Shown: piece by piece, positions 39,300 to 48,599 of the stretch
How the letters are laid out: each line of letters opens with the position of its first letter
How positions within the stretch are numbered: position 1 is the first letter of the stretch
Origin: Anas platyrhynchos
Lineage: Eukaryota > Chordata > Aves > Anseriformes > Anatidae
DNA length: 64,000 bases
NCBI RefSeq assembly: GCF_047663525.1
Contig: NC_092607.1
Span: 3,257,001 to 3,321,000 of the forward strand
Direction of reading: 5' to 3'
Position numbers and translations under genes: made by a program
The notes under the pieces: generated by a model
Seen by the model: only the letters and a program-made list of their open reading frames with translations
Told to the model about the DNA's origin: nothing
The model's database searches: none

Positions 39300-41390
39300 T
39301 CCTGTTTATAGGCATATCAGAAACCCCAGAAGAAAGCTTTGAAACAAAAGCCTGTCAGAGCGCAGATCTCTTCCACCTCTGCTCCTCTAAACAGAACCTG
39401 GGACAAGTTCAGGCTTACTCACACCTTACTTTCAAGATTTCTCCCCGCTGTCATTCTTTGTGTTTTTACAGAAGAATCTCCAATACTGGCCCACTGTTAT
39501 TACAGCAGTGACAAACTGCTGTAATAACTGCTACAGTGACAAAGGGAAAGCATCCTGACTACATGTATAAACACACACAAATGGACAGTTGATGTAGAAA
39601 ACCCATCTGGCTCTTAGCTAAGCTTTGAGAAACGCATGCACACAGCACCCTCTACAGCTGCCGGTCAGAGACTTCCAGGCTCAGCTCAAGTGCACACATT
39701 CAGCTCCTCCATCTCACTTTCCTGCATCCAGAGTGCTCCAGAGTCATTTATATAGCACATCAATTATCTTCAGACAGTTTTGTCATCCACCCCATACATA
39801 TGAACAGCAGCACCAGTGCTTGAATCCTGACCTGGTCTCCTGGTGAGAGATAAAACTTGTAAAAAAAAAAAAAAAAAAGTGTAATTCAGGTACGTATGTC
39901 CTCACAGCTCCCACTGGACAACCAGCAGTCTCTCCTCCCTAATCTAAAGTATGCTTGCTGTCAGATATGCTCATTAGATTATTCAAGTAATTATATGAGC
40001 AGTTCTAATCCCTCATCAATATGAGGTTTAGAGAGATTATGCTGCTTACAGTAATTGAGAAAAATATCTGCCCAGTTTAATGGAAGAGTGATTTACATGC
40101 TGATTAATAGCTAATTTTCCATCATTGAAGCTTCCTATTGAACATACATGCCAAAGCCCACTTATCTCAGGTACTGAGTCCACTCCCATAAGCACTGAAA
40201 CTTATTTATGGTTTTTGGTAGCAGAAATGCCCTCCAGAAATCATAGGTGCTGTAAATAACTACCAAGCCATTACAGTATCAATTAAGCTGTTTCTAACAG
40301 GTAGTAAAAAAAAAAAAAAAAACACACACTCCAGTACTTTAAATGCTGCAGGAAATCTTTCCTTAAAGCCTTCCTTAGCCTGTTATCCACTCTTTACTTC
40401 TGCCCTACATCTACTTCGAGCAGAATTGTGGCCGCTAGCTCACTGCAGCCCTGCACATAAATACCCAGCTACTTTTCTCACTTGTCATTTAGCATATGTG
40501 ACCCATCAAGATCAGGCCAGGACTAGCAACACATGCTGCCACGTGGCCCTGCTCCTCAGGATCTGAGGCAGTAGGATTGGTTTTAAACCCCATTCCTAAT
40601 GCACATACTGGCTGTGCTCATGGGGAACAGCTACTTCCATCATGAGACATGAGGTCTGAATCTGAACCTGCTGTTTGAGATGCTGCAAGGTAATATAGAT
40701 CCCAGGTCTTCATGTCAGCTTGAATTGAAGAGACCATTTACCTCATTTGCATTGCCAGCGGGGTGTACAAATGCTACCAGACCAGGACCTGCATGAGACA
40801 TCTGCCAAAGCCTGTTTGAATGTGCACCATGCAGATACCACTTGATTGCCAGGCTAATAGGCACAACAGATGGAGAATGCTTTCTCCTCCCATTCAGAAG
40901 ACTCACCAGTAATTCAACCCCTCTATGAGAGGACACTGCACAGTACAGGTGCATTTATACTATACAAGTTTTAGCTCCTGCTGAGCCCAATGGTATATAT
41001 TCTGCAAAGCTGTAACATGGAAGTCTGAAGGTGCAGGAAGCAGTACATCCTAGCACTCCTCAACTACTTTCCTCTGGTATTAGGGAAGCCTTTAGCTTCA
41101 ACTTGCATAGCGTCTCCCTACTTCAGCACATATGTAGATGCAGATTTCATATTTAATTCTCTTGCTCTACAGACTGGGAAGATTGCCAAACAGCTTCCAG
41201 GGGAAAGCTACAGGATCTGAACCAACATCTGCCACTAGTATCTCTAGCCAGAAGCAGTCCATTCCTGCTAGCCGAACACATTGCATGAGGGAAACATCCA
41301 AATCCTTCCAGAAGCTGACATCAGCTATCTTCTGTCCTGGACTGCTGTCACCTCTCTAAAGGACTCATGTAGGAAAGAATTTGCAAAGCC
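39300..41390. other. Non-coding stretch between CR1 copy and candidate exon
   Basis: There are A-tracts at about 39,859-39,877 and 40,307-40,322, and a 79-codon minus-strand open frame (40,715-40,954) with no recognised domain. Nothing else is supported. Confidence 0.5.
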
Positions 41391-41402
41391 ACTGCAACTT
41401 AC

Positions 41403-41467
41403 CTGGAACATGATTGCTTGTATCTTTCACCAGGCTAGCTAAACCTCCCAGCGTCCTTCTGTTGTTT
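41403..41467 (-). other. Candidate exon of unknown gene (possibly downstream exon of the snoRNA host)
   Basis: The minus strand shows a perfect donor (CAG followed by GTAAGT, 41405-41398) and a plausible acceptor (ATTCCCCAG, ending 41468). The 65-nt candidate and its upstream flank are open in one frame (about 50 codons, including TLGGLASLVKDTSNHVP). I recognise no protein family. It may be a non-coding exon, a repeat remnant or chance. Confidence 0.25.
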
Positions 41468-43310
41468 CTGGGGAATATCAGCAGGTACAAGTCCCAGCTA
41501 AACACCTTTTGCTTGAGGATATGTGAAGAGTAGCTAGACTGCCACGAGATTGAGACCCTTTCTCCTCACTTGAAGCAGCAGGCAGCTCCACACAGTGACC
41601 ACACAGAAGCACTGTTGCAATCCAGCTCCAAACCCAACAGTTAGGAGATCCAGGAATTGGGTGTTAAAAGGTATGGAAGACAACTCACTCAGCTGAGTTC
41701 AGAGTACTCAGGTTTTATTAAAAATAGGCCCTAAAGAGTACAGAAACAGACCGCACTGCAGCATCCAAATGCACCTTCCTTGCTTCACATGCAGATGATA
41801 CTTTACTAAAGCTTTCAGAGTGACAGGGGAGAACCAAGACTTGAATTCCCTCCTTACACACAAGGCCATCATCCCATACATGAGAATAGCTCTTTAAGGC
41901 TTCTATACTTTGCACGATACTGACAAGGTAACATTAGTTGCCAGGTGAACACAGACATCCCTCACAGACAAAAGCACCAAATTATGTTAAACATACAAGT
42001 TCCAGAATCCATTCCGATTAAATGTCTCATACAAAGGAAAAAATATAACACCCTCCATCTGTGAGTTGGCAAGACACCAATTTATCATTCCCTGCTAGCT
42101 CTGAGAAAAGACCAAAGAGCTGTTGCAGGATGATGTGGATGCTGTAGCTTGAACAAGGGATCACAGGCAGCAGCATGGAGAGTAAGTAACATCATTAGCA
42201 GGAGACAGCTTTCACCTAGAACACTGAAATCACAGCAGGTCCTGGGACAACTTCTGACAGATCTTAACCTGCCAAGAAAACACCCAACATTTTGTCAGTT
42301 GACTCTATATCAAGCAGCAAAAACACAGCTTTTAAATTCCAACCCCACCTCCCCCCCCCCAAAAAAAAAAAATTAGACAAAGGCTATTCTGCAAGCAACC
42401 ATAAGAACCCCTGCACTGTTAAGACACTCCAAATAGAATGCACTTGTAGAACTGCATTTTGGGGGCTTTCAGAGTTGTTCTTGAACAAAGTCTAGGGGAA
42501 CTCACTGAGAAGAGGGTGCCAGAGTAACAGATTTGGTCAGCTCTACCAGCTTCACCACCTGACACAGGCCAATCATGCTGCTGTTCAATTTGAGTGTGCC
42601 ATATAGAATGGTCACATCTGTGCTCTCCACAGACTACTGAGGAGACTTCAGCCATATTAAAACTATGAACAGCTGAACACCAAGTACCTAAAGAGCAAGA
42701 CCAAGCTGTAACTGAATGAAGCCAGTAACAATAGCTGCTTATTTAATGAAGCAAGATTGTTAAGCACATTTTATAGAGCATTAGTGAAATCCTAACCAAA
42801 TAGCCAAGTTTTCAGTAGACAGTTGATCCTTTGTAGAAAGTGAAGAAAAAATACCAAAAGGAATCCCCCTCCCCCAGCCACATTTGCTGAAAACTGACTT
42901 ATCAAGACTTCTAAAGCATGGAGAACTTCTCATTGACAGAGAAAAATCTAGGAGAACAAAGATTCCCTGACTTTATATGAAGCACTTAATTTTATCACTG
43001 CTGAAGTAGGGCAAAACAACAAAAAAACTATGTTTATGTCATTTATGTTAAACTGAAACCTGCCAGAAATCTCAGCCATTTTTGTTACTGAAGATCTTCT
43101 AAGAGCAAGAATTCTTTCACTTTTGATCTTCAAGTCTTTTATGCATATCAGATAGTGTTACACAATAAGTGTTACTAAGGTATGTGCAGACAGCACCCTC
43201 CAGTGCTGCCTGCCCTAAAAGCATGCAGCATGCACAAGGATTCCCTGCCCACAGGGGTGCAAGGACAGGTAGCCTCAATACAGAGCCAGGTGACAAACTG
43301 AGTTTTGCAT

Positions 43311-43402
43311 CTGTGGCATCAGACAAACTGGCTAAAACAGAAGTTCGAATCAGCTCTGCTGATCTGATGGGGAAAAAAGTTTGAAGTTATCATATACCAC
43401 AG
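43311..43402 (-). ncRNA. C/D-box snoRNA, diverged fifth copy (E)
   Basis: Same length (92 nt) and order as the four identical copies, but with many changes. Terminal stem CUGUGG/CCACAG (43402-43397 with 43316-43311), C box AUGAUAA (43393-43387, a variant of RUGAUGA), D box CUGA (43322-43319). It keeps the ACUUUUUUCCCCAUCAGA block. The variable middle forms a different short hairpin (AUCAG/CUGAU, 43363-43349). It ends 66 nt before the exon 6 acceptor. Stem pairing is kept with changed sequence, as expected for a functional paralogue. Confidence 0.68.
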
Positions 43403-43959
43403 ACAGAGAGAGACTCTTCAGTTTATTATCAAGGCACTCCATTACATTCGGAAAAATATTTCAGGCCCATAAAAACTGACAAGGCATATTACTCTCCGCA
43501 GGCAAGATGATAAAAGAAACAGTATTTTAACAGGTGTAATTCTCAGGTCAATAACTAAGAAGTATTTTCTATTCTCCTGAGCAATTGTCTTTAAGAGATC
43601 ACATCACCACAGCTTCTAGGCTGCTGCTGACTCACAGCTCGATGCTGTTCATTACCCTCACTTGCCACCTCAAACACGCTGTAAGAAGGCAAACATGAGG
43701 CAAAGGGCTCCTGCTACAACACTCAGATCTATGTATCAGTCAAAATTTCAGGGCAACAACTTACCATTCTCTTCTGCCAAAGGAAAAAGTAAACAGTGAA
43801 GCAAACCAGGCCAACTCGCCGCACTGCTGGCTCCAGCTATCACTTCAGCTCTGCAGCAGGCCCAGCAGCCCCCTGCCATCACACAGGCCTAGGAGTGAAA
43901 CCAAAGGAGCAGTCAGCACCCAGCCCCACGAGGCCAGCACACACAACAGCTCTGCCCTT

Positions 43960-44051
43960 GCTGGTGCATCAGACAAGGCCTGGCTAGAGCAGTGACAACT
44001 CAACACTGTCGCTCTGATGGGGAAAAAAGTTCAGTCATCACCTACACCAGC
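43960..44051 (-). ncRNA. C/D-box snoRNA, copy A (intron 4)
   Basis: A 92-nt element closed by a perfect 7-bp terminal stem (GCUGGUG 44051-44045 with CACCAGC 43966-43960). C box GUGAUGA is at 44041-44035 and D box CUGA at 43972-43969, both set just inside the stem. An internal hairpin (CAGUG/CACUG extended by GAG/CUC) separates the two halves. Its 3' end lies 71 nt upstream of the exon 5 acceptor, the spacing typical of intronic C/D snoRNAs. Target unknown. Confidence 0.82.
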
Positions 44052-44594
44052 GAGTCCCTGGGGTGTGATATGGCCAAGCTCCCACCCCCCACCGTGCACA
44101 GACATAGGGAACAGTAAGCTAACTGCAACGGAAGTGGCAAAGCCACATACATGCAGCCTACGATGAACACTTCAGCAGTGACACAGTGCACAAAGGGCTT
44201 TGGTACAATGCTTCTGCAGGAGGAAACCCTCTGTGCTCTCAGCTCTGCAATGCCTAGGCTAACACTTGGATTATACACAGCAGTCTCCAAAGACACAAAC
44301 TTGCCAAAGCACTTCTGAAGCAGCTCCCTGGCAGGAAGGAGTTTGGTTTTTCTAAATTTACATTAGTGATCAACAAGAAGGACTTAAAGACTCACCTGCT
44401 CAAGGTTCAGGCACTGTGAAGCAAACCAGGCAACTGCCCTCATCACACATCTGATCCACAGCTGGTTCCAGCCATCGCTTCAGCTCTGCAGCAGGCCCAG
44501 CAGCCCCCTGCCATCACACAGGCCTAGGAGTGAATCCAAAGGAGCAGTCAGCACCCAGCCCCACGAGGCCAGCACACACAACAGCTCTGCCCTT

Positions 44595-44686
44595 GCTGGT
44601 GCATCAGACAAGGCCTGGCTAGAGCAGTGACAACTCAACACTGTCGCTCTGATGGGGAAAAAAGTTCAGTCATCACCTACACCAGC
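44595..44686 (-). ncRNA. C/D-box snoRNA, copy B (intron 3)
   Basis: Identical over all 92 nt to copy A. C box is at 44676-44670 and D box at 44607-44604. It lies 71 nt upstream of the exon 4 acceptor. The 5' flank differs from copies A, C and D at two nearby positions (GGCAATATCACAG in place of GGCCATATCACAC), while the snoRNA body does not. Confidence 0.82.
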
Positions 44687-45287
44687 GAGTCCCTGGGCTG
44701 TGATATTGCCAAGCTCCCACCTTCCCACACAAATCTGTGGGGAAATTCATGCAAATCCTTCCCCACAAAGAACTGCCTGGCTGGACTGCTCAACAGGCAC
44801 AGGGGCTAACACTGCGGGAGCCCAGAGGAAAACACAAACAGGGTTTCTGCAGCACAGCAAGAGACTGCTAAATGCAGACCCAACAGAAAAGGGAGGCAGG
44901 GATAAGAGCTCATACGCTTTTTCAGGTCCAACTTTCATGGCCACATGAAGTTTCCTGCCTTCACACTGCAGAGACAGAAGATTGTGCATGCAGCACAAAG
45001 TGCTGTACAGTCGCCAAACCCCAGGCAGAGGAACTAGCCCAGGCAGGACCACAGCATGCCCCATCCTGTGACCGCTGCTGCATACCTACCAGCAAGGGGC
45101 AGAGCAGAAGAGCAGCACCAGCCTGTTCCTCTCAGCAGGCAACATTTGCTACTAACTCATACATAGACCTATCATTTTCCACAAAGCTCATCTCCTTTCC
45201 CTGAAATCACTAATATATCCATGAACACACCAAACATTTGCAAAACATTTGAGGAAGGGTCCATTTGAGTAATCCAGCAACTCCCTT

Positions 45288-45317
45288 TTATATATATATA
45301 TATATATATACACACAC
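45288..45317. repeat. (TA)n(CA)n microsatellite
   Basis: About eleven TA units followed by about three CA units, inside intron 3 of the snoRNA host. Confidence 0.95.
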
Positions 45318-45577
45318 TTTTTTTTAATCCAGTAACAGATACAGTCAACTTAAGGACTTACCATTCACACCCATCAGGGGTATCAGGGGTTCAGGCACAA
45401 CAGAGCAAACCAGGCAACTGCCCTCAGTGTAAGGCTGATCCCAGCCATCTACCACCATCGCTTCAGCTCTGCAGCAGGCCCAGCAGCCCCCTGCCATCAC
45501 ACAGGCCTAGGAGTGAAACCAAAGGAGCAGTCAGCACCCAGCCCCACGAGGCCAGCACACACAACAGCTCTGCCCTT

Positions 45578-45669
45578 GCTGGTGCATCAGACAAGGCCTG
45601 GCTAGAGCAGTGACAACTCAACACTGTCGCTCTGATGGGGAAAAAAGTTCAGTCATCACCTACACCAGC
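45578..45669 (-). ncRNA. C/D-box snoRNA, copy C (intron 2)
   Basis: Identical over 92 nt to copies A, B and D. C box is at 45659-45653 and D box at 45590-45587. It lies 71 nt upstream of the exon 3 acceptor. Similarity to the copy A unit extends a further 200 bp on the 5' side. Confidence 0.82.
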
Positions 45670-45889
45670 GAGTCCCTGGGGTGTGATATGGCCAAGCTCC
45701 CACCCCCCACCGTGCACAGACATAGGGAACAGTAAGCTAACTGCAACGGAAGCGGCAAAGCCACATACATGCAGCAGCCCCCTGTGAACGGTCCAGCAAT
45801 GATGCAGGTACAATGCTCTGGAGGAGGAAACTCTTTGTGTGCTCAGCTCTGCAATGCCTAGCCTAATGATTAGATTATACATAGTGACA

Positions 45890-46388
45890 TGGTGAAAACT
45901 CAATAACCAAAGTTATTATGCAGGTATTCTTTATTACTGTGCAGAGCATGTGGGGGATCACTCTGCCTAAGATACACACCAAGAGTTATAAGCAGTGTGC
46001 TTGTATTCATGGAATAGATACATATTCACTTAATTTCTGAGTCTCTTGCATATTCATTAGGTTTCTAAAGAACCAGTAACATAGGTTCCTGCCCCTATTC
46101 ACATGTGTACTAGAGTCCTTGGGTAGTCACCCAAAGTATGCTACTCTGGATAGCTTTTGATGAAGACCAGTAGTCTTCCTCACTGCTAAACTTCTGACCC
46201 TTCCTTTCTTTGGCAGACCTCAGCAGTCCAAGCCAGTTCTTGCTGGTTCTATCATTTATGTGCAGTCTTTTCATTCCTTATCTTTAGGATTGTCCTGTCC
46301 TTTTAGTTGATATACAACATACAACTGCGTTAGCTAAAATTTGCAAAATAACATCCTGTATCTTGTTCCCTGTCTCACTCTCAGCTCT
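45890..46388 (-). mobile_element. Probable LTR fragment in host intron 2
   Basis: About 0.5 kb interrupts the similarity between duplicated units. On the minus strand it ends with an AATAAAGAATACCTGCAT run and a short T-rich 3' part, the layout of an avian retroviral-type LTR (U3 long, poly(A) signal near the 3' end). I could not define clean TG/CA ends or target-site repeats, and no internal viral genes are present. Confidence 0.4.
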
Positions 46389-46736
46389 GCAAAGCCTAGG
46401 CTAACACTTAGATTATATGCAAAGTCTCTAAAGACACAAACTTGCCAAAGCACTTCTGAAGCTGCTCCCTGGCAGGAAGGAGTTTGTTTTTTCTAAATTT
46501 AAACCAGTGATCAACAAAAAGGACTTAAAGACTCTCACCTGCTCAAGGTTCAGGCACTGTGAAGGAAGCCAGGCAACTGCACTCAGTGTAAGGCTGATCC
46601 CAGCCAGCTCCATGCGCTGCTCCAGCTCTGCAGCATGCCCAGCAGCCCCCTGCCATCACACAGGCCTAGGAGTGAATCCAAAGGAGCAGTCAGCACCCAG
46701 CCCCACGAGGCCAGCACACACAACAGCTCTACCCTT

Positions 46737-46828
46737 GCTGGTGCATCAGACAAGGCCTGGCTAGAGCAGTGACAACTCAACACTGTCGCTCTGATGGGGA
46801 AAAAAGTTCAGTCATCACCTACACCAGC
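46737..46828 (-). ncRNA. C/D-box snoRNA, copy D (intron 1)
   Basis: Identical over 92 nt to copies A-C and located in the first intron, about 290 nt after the 5'TOP exon. C box is at 46818-46812 and D box at 46749-46746. It lies 71 nt upstream of the exon 2 acceptor. Confidence 0.82.
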
Positions 46829-46859
46829 GAGTCCCTGGGGTGTGATATGGCCAAGCTCC

Positions 46860-47480
46860 CACCTCCCCAGGGAGCTCCACGGGGACCAGAGGAGCCCAGG
46901 CCGGGACCCCCAGCACGGAGACGGGGACACCAGACGGGGAAGCGATCCGAGAGGAAACCCCTCAGGGACGGGGTCGGGAAAGGGCGGCCATGCCGCCACC
47001 TCAGCGGGGGGCAGCGAGGCGGCACGAGCAGGAGCCCGGCCGAGCAGGGGGCATACAGCTGAGCGAGAAACCCCCCCTCACCGCTCACCCCTCAGGATCC
47101 AAGAACCCACCTTACCTCAGCCACGCGGGAGCAAGAGGGCGGCCAGCCCCGCGCACCCGGCTTTATGGGGCCGCCGGGGCCCGCCCCGGGCCCGCCCGCA
47201 CGGAGGCGGGAAGGCGGGAAGGGGGAGCCGCCGCCATGTCGGGAGGTGTTGCCCGGGCCTGTCGCTTTCAGGGCCGTGCCTCTGCTTCCAGAAGTCGCCT
47301 CGGATTGGCCGTGGGTCCTGCTTGCGGCCTGGCGAGGCGCAGGGGAAGCGATCGCTTGTTCCCCGCTCCGGGGTGGTAAGAGGCAGAGGATGGAGGTGGC
47401 GTGAAGGGGCCTGGCCGCCATTTCGCGCTGCAGCCAGCGCCGGGTGTGCAGTGACTTGCCCGTAGGTACGTGCAAGCGGA
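46860..47480. promoter_or_regulatory. CpG island, possibly bidirectional
   Basis: About 0.6 kb of GC- and CpG-dense sequence. The minus side carries the snoRNA host start. The plus side shows a CCAAT motif in reverse (GATTGG near 47,302), an ATG in GCCGCC context at 47,236 opening only 47 codons, and a GTAAGA donor near 47,377. A divergent transcript is possible but not established. Confidence 0.7.
47116..47240 (-). promoter_or_regulatory. TATA-like, 5'TOP promoter of the snoRNA host within a CpG island
   Basis: On the minus strand CCATAAAG (47168-47161) lies about 25-30 nt upstream of a pyrimidine run CCCTCTTGC (47139-47131), the expected start of a 5' terminal oligopyrimidine transcript. 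The donor CTGAG/GTAAGG follows 24 nt later. A GCCGCCATG element (YY1-like in promoters of translation-machinery genes) sits at 47,230-47,238. Known snoRNA host and ribosomal protein genes share this design. Confidence 0.65.
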
Positions 47481-47749
47481 GAGGCAACATCAAACCTGCC
47501 GGCAAGTCTGAATTCGGAACAGGAGCTCCCAAACTGTATTGTGCTTGTGTTAAATCCAAGTACTGTGCTTACACCACCTCAGGTCCCTTGCCCGCTCTGC
47601 CAGGTTCCTGCTCAGCAGTGGCACTGAGAGTTGTACCACAGCTTGGGGAGTGCGTGGCGTAGCAGTTAGTTTGCCTTTAGGTGGCTGTAGATAGACAAGA
47701 TAGTTTCCGTTAAATATTTTGCTACTGAATAATGTATTGAAAGGAGAGA

Positions 47750-47774
47750 AAAAAAAAAAAAAAAAAAAAAAAAA
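47750..47774 (+). repeat. A25 tract
   Basis: About 25 consecutive A residues. It could be the end of a retrotransposed sequence, but I see no recognisable element body upstream. Confidence 0.9.
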
Positions 47775-48211
47775 GGATGTGTGTTGAATGAAAGCAGCCT
47801 GGCTTTCTAACCCAGGCACTGCTGTGTACATTGATCTTAAATCTCTAACTTTACTTTGGTAATGAGCTGTGAATCCAGTTATCCATATCTAGTGGGTATG
47901 TGCCACATGGCATCCCTGCTTATACATTAAAGGCATTTTTTAGCAACCTACACTCTTACAGAGTGTATGCGTCTATTTGTGGTCAGAAGGTTCACCCAAG
48001 CAGTGTTTTGTCCCCCACCAATGGTCACTGTAGAGCAGGGGGTGCCACCAGGTCACTCCAAAATGTTCCACAGCTTCCACCTGCCTCACAGCACCTCCTT
48101 GGGAAGATGGGAATTTGTTGCTCAAATGAGAGCAACAAAGAAGAGGAGATTGAAATGGAGTCAAAAGTTTGAGGCAGAGGGGACAGGCAGGGGGAGGCAC
48201 AAATCCATATG

Positions 48212-48591
48212 TGTTGCGGGAAGCACGGCTGAAAGCACGACAGACACCAGTAGAGTCAGATCATGCTCCCTTTTATTGCCCGAATAGCCTAACTTTTATA
48301 GTGAACTTAACAGGGGCGGACAGTGTTTCACACAAGATTATTGGTCAAAAGCACTCAGACAAACAACTACAAGAAAACAACCTCACCTGCAAGAAAACAA
48401 CCCCCTTGTGATTAGCAGTCACATAGACCTTGTCCTTGAAGCCAGCTACTGGTAACAATATTTTTCTGAATTCCTCAATTGGGCGATGTGGGAACACTGT
48501 CATGGGAACTTCTCATAGTTGCCCTGGTAGCTTGGTTTGCTCAGCTACAGCAAGCCATGGGATTTTTGCTGTTTCAAAAAATCCCTCAACA
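48212..48591 (-). mobile_element. Solo LTR of an endogenous retrovirus
   Basis: A 380-bp element bounded by TGTTG...CAACA inverted ends and flanked by near-identical 6-bp direct repeats (CATATG at 48206-48211, CATATA at 48592-48597). Read on the minus strand it has a TATA box (CTATAAAAG, 48301-48293) and a poly(A) signal AATAAA (48277-48272), giving a U3-R-U5 order. There is no internal proviral sequence, so it is the product of LTR-LTR recombination. It lies about 1 kb from the CpG island. Confidence 0.8.
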
Positions 48592-48599
48592 CATATACT

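Larger units (their letters stand above)
43765..46870 (-). repeat. Tandem exon-intron repeat units of the snoRNA host
   Basis: Four related units begin near 43,765, 44,396, 45,362 and 46,539. Each has an exon whose donor-side half carries the phrase GCAAACCAGG or a variant, then GCAGCAGGCCCAGCAGCC, CACTCCTAG, and the snoRNA with nearly unchanged 71-nt and about 40-nt flanks. Unit spacing is irregular (0.6-1.2 kb) because introns gained or lost sequence. Plus-strand open frames repeated at these sites (with PAAPCHHTGLGV) are translations of the repeat, not genes. Confidence 0.9.
43244..47139 (-). ncRNA. Tandem C/D-box snoRNA host gene (non-coding, 5'TOP), at least six exons
   Basis: Inferred exons on the minus strand: 1, 47116-47139; 2, 46539-46665; 3, 45362-45506; 4, 44396-44523; 5, 43765-43888; 6, from 43244. 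Donors are GTAAGG, GTGAGA, GTAAGT, GTGAGT and GTAAGT. Acceptors of exons 2-5 share CACTCCTAG; exon 6 has GTGGGCAG. Exons 2-5 are related to each other, so the gene grew by duplication of an exon-intron unit. Each of the five introns holds one 92-nt C/D snoRNA 66-71 nt upstream of the acceptor. Exons have no long shared reading frame. A pyrimidine-rich start, tiny first exon, CpG promoter and non-coding exons are the known architecture of vertebrate snoRNA host genes. The 3' end is not determined. I do not recognise the gene. Confidence 0.72.

Noticed and set aside
42419..42655. Possible coding exon on the minus strand
   Set aside because: A roughly 40-codon stretch is open and a GTGAGT donor-like site follows, but the acceptor brings a stop in that frame and no family is recognisable; it could still be a non-coding exon of the snoRNA host.
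43796..46764. Repeated plus-strand frames with PAAPCHHTGLGVKPKEQ
   Set aside because: The same peptide recurs because the DNA unit is duplicated; it is antisense to the exon and snoRNA signals, which explain the conservation better.
47116..47139. Idea that the 47-kb 5'TOP promoter is RPL7
   Set aside because: No RPL7 coding exon was found downstream on the minus strand, and the first exon lacks an ATG; the following exons are duplicated and non-coding.
46794..47465. 223-codon plus-strand open frame over the 47-kb CpG island
   Set aside because: It starts inside the snoRNA repeat unit (antisense) and continues through the island; Pro/Arg/Gly-rich composition without a domain, typical of CpG-island artefacts.
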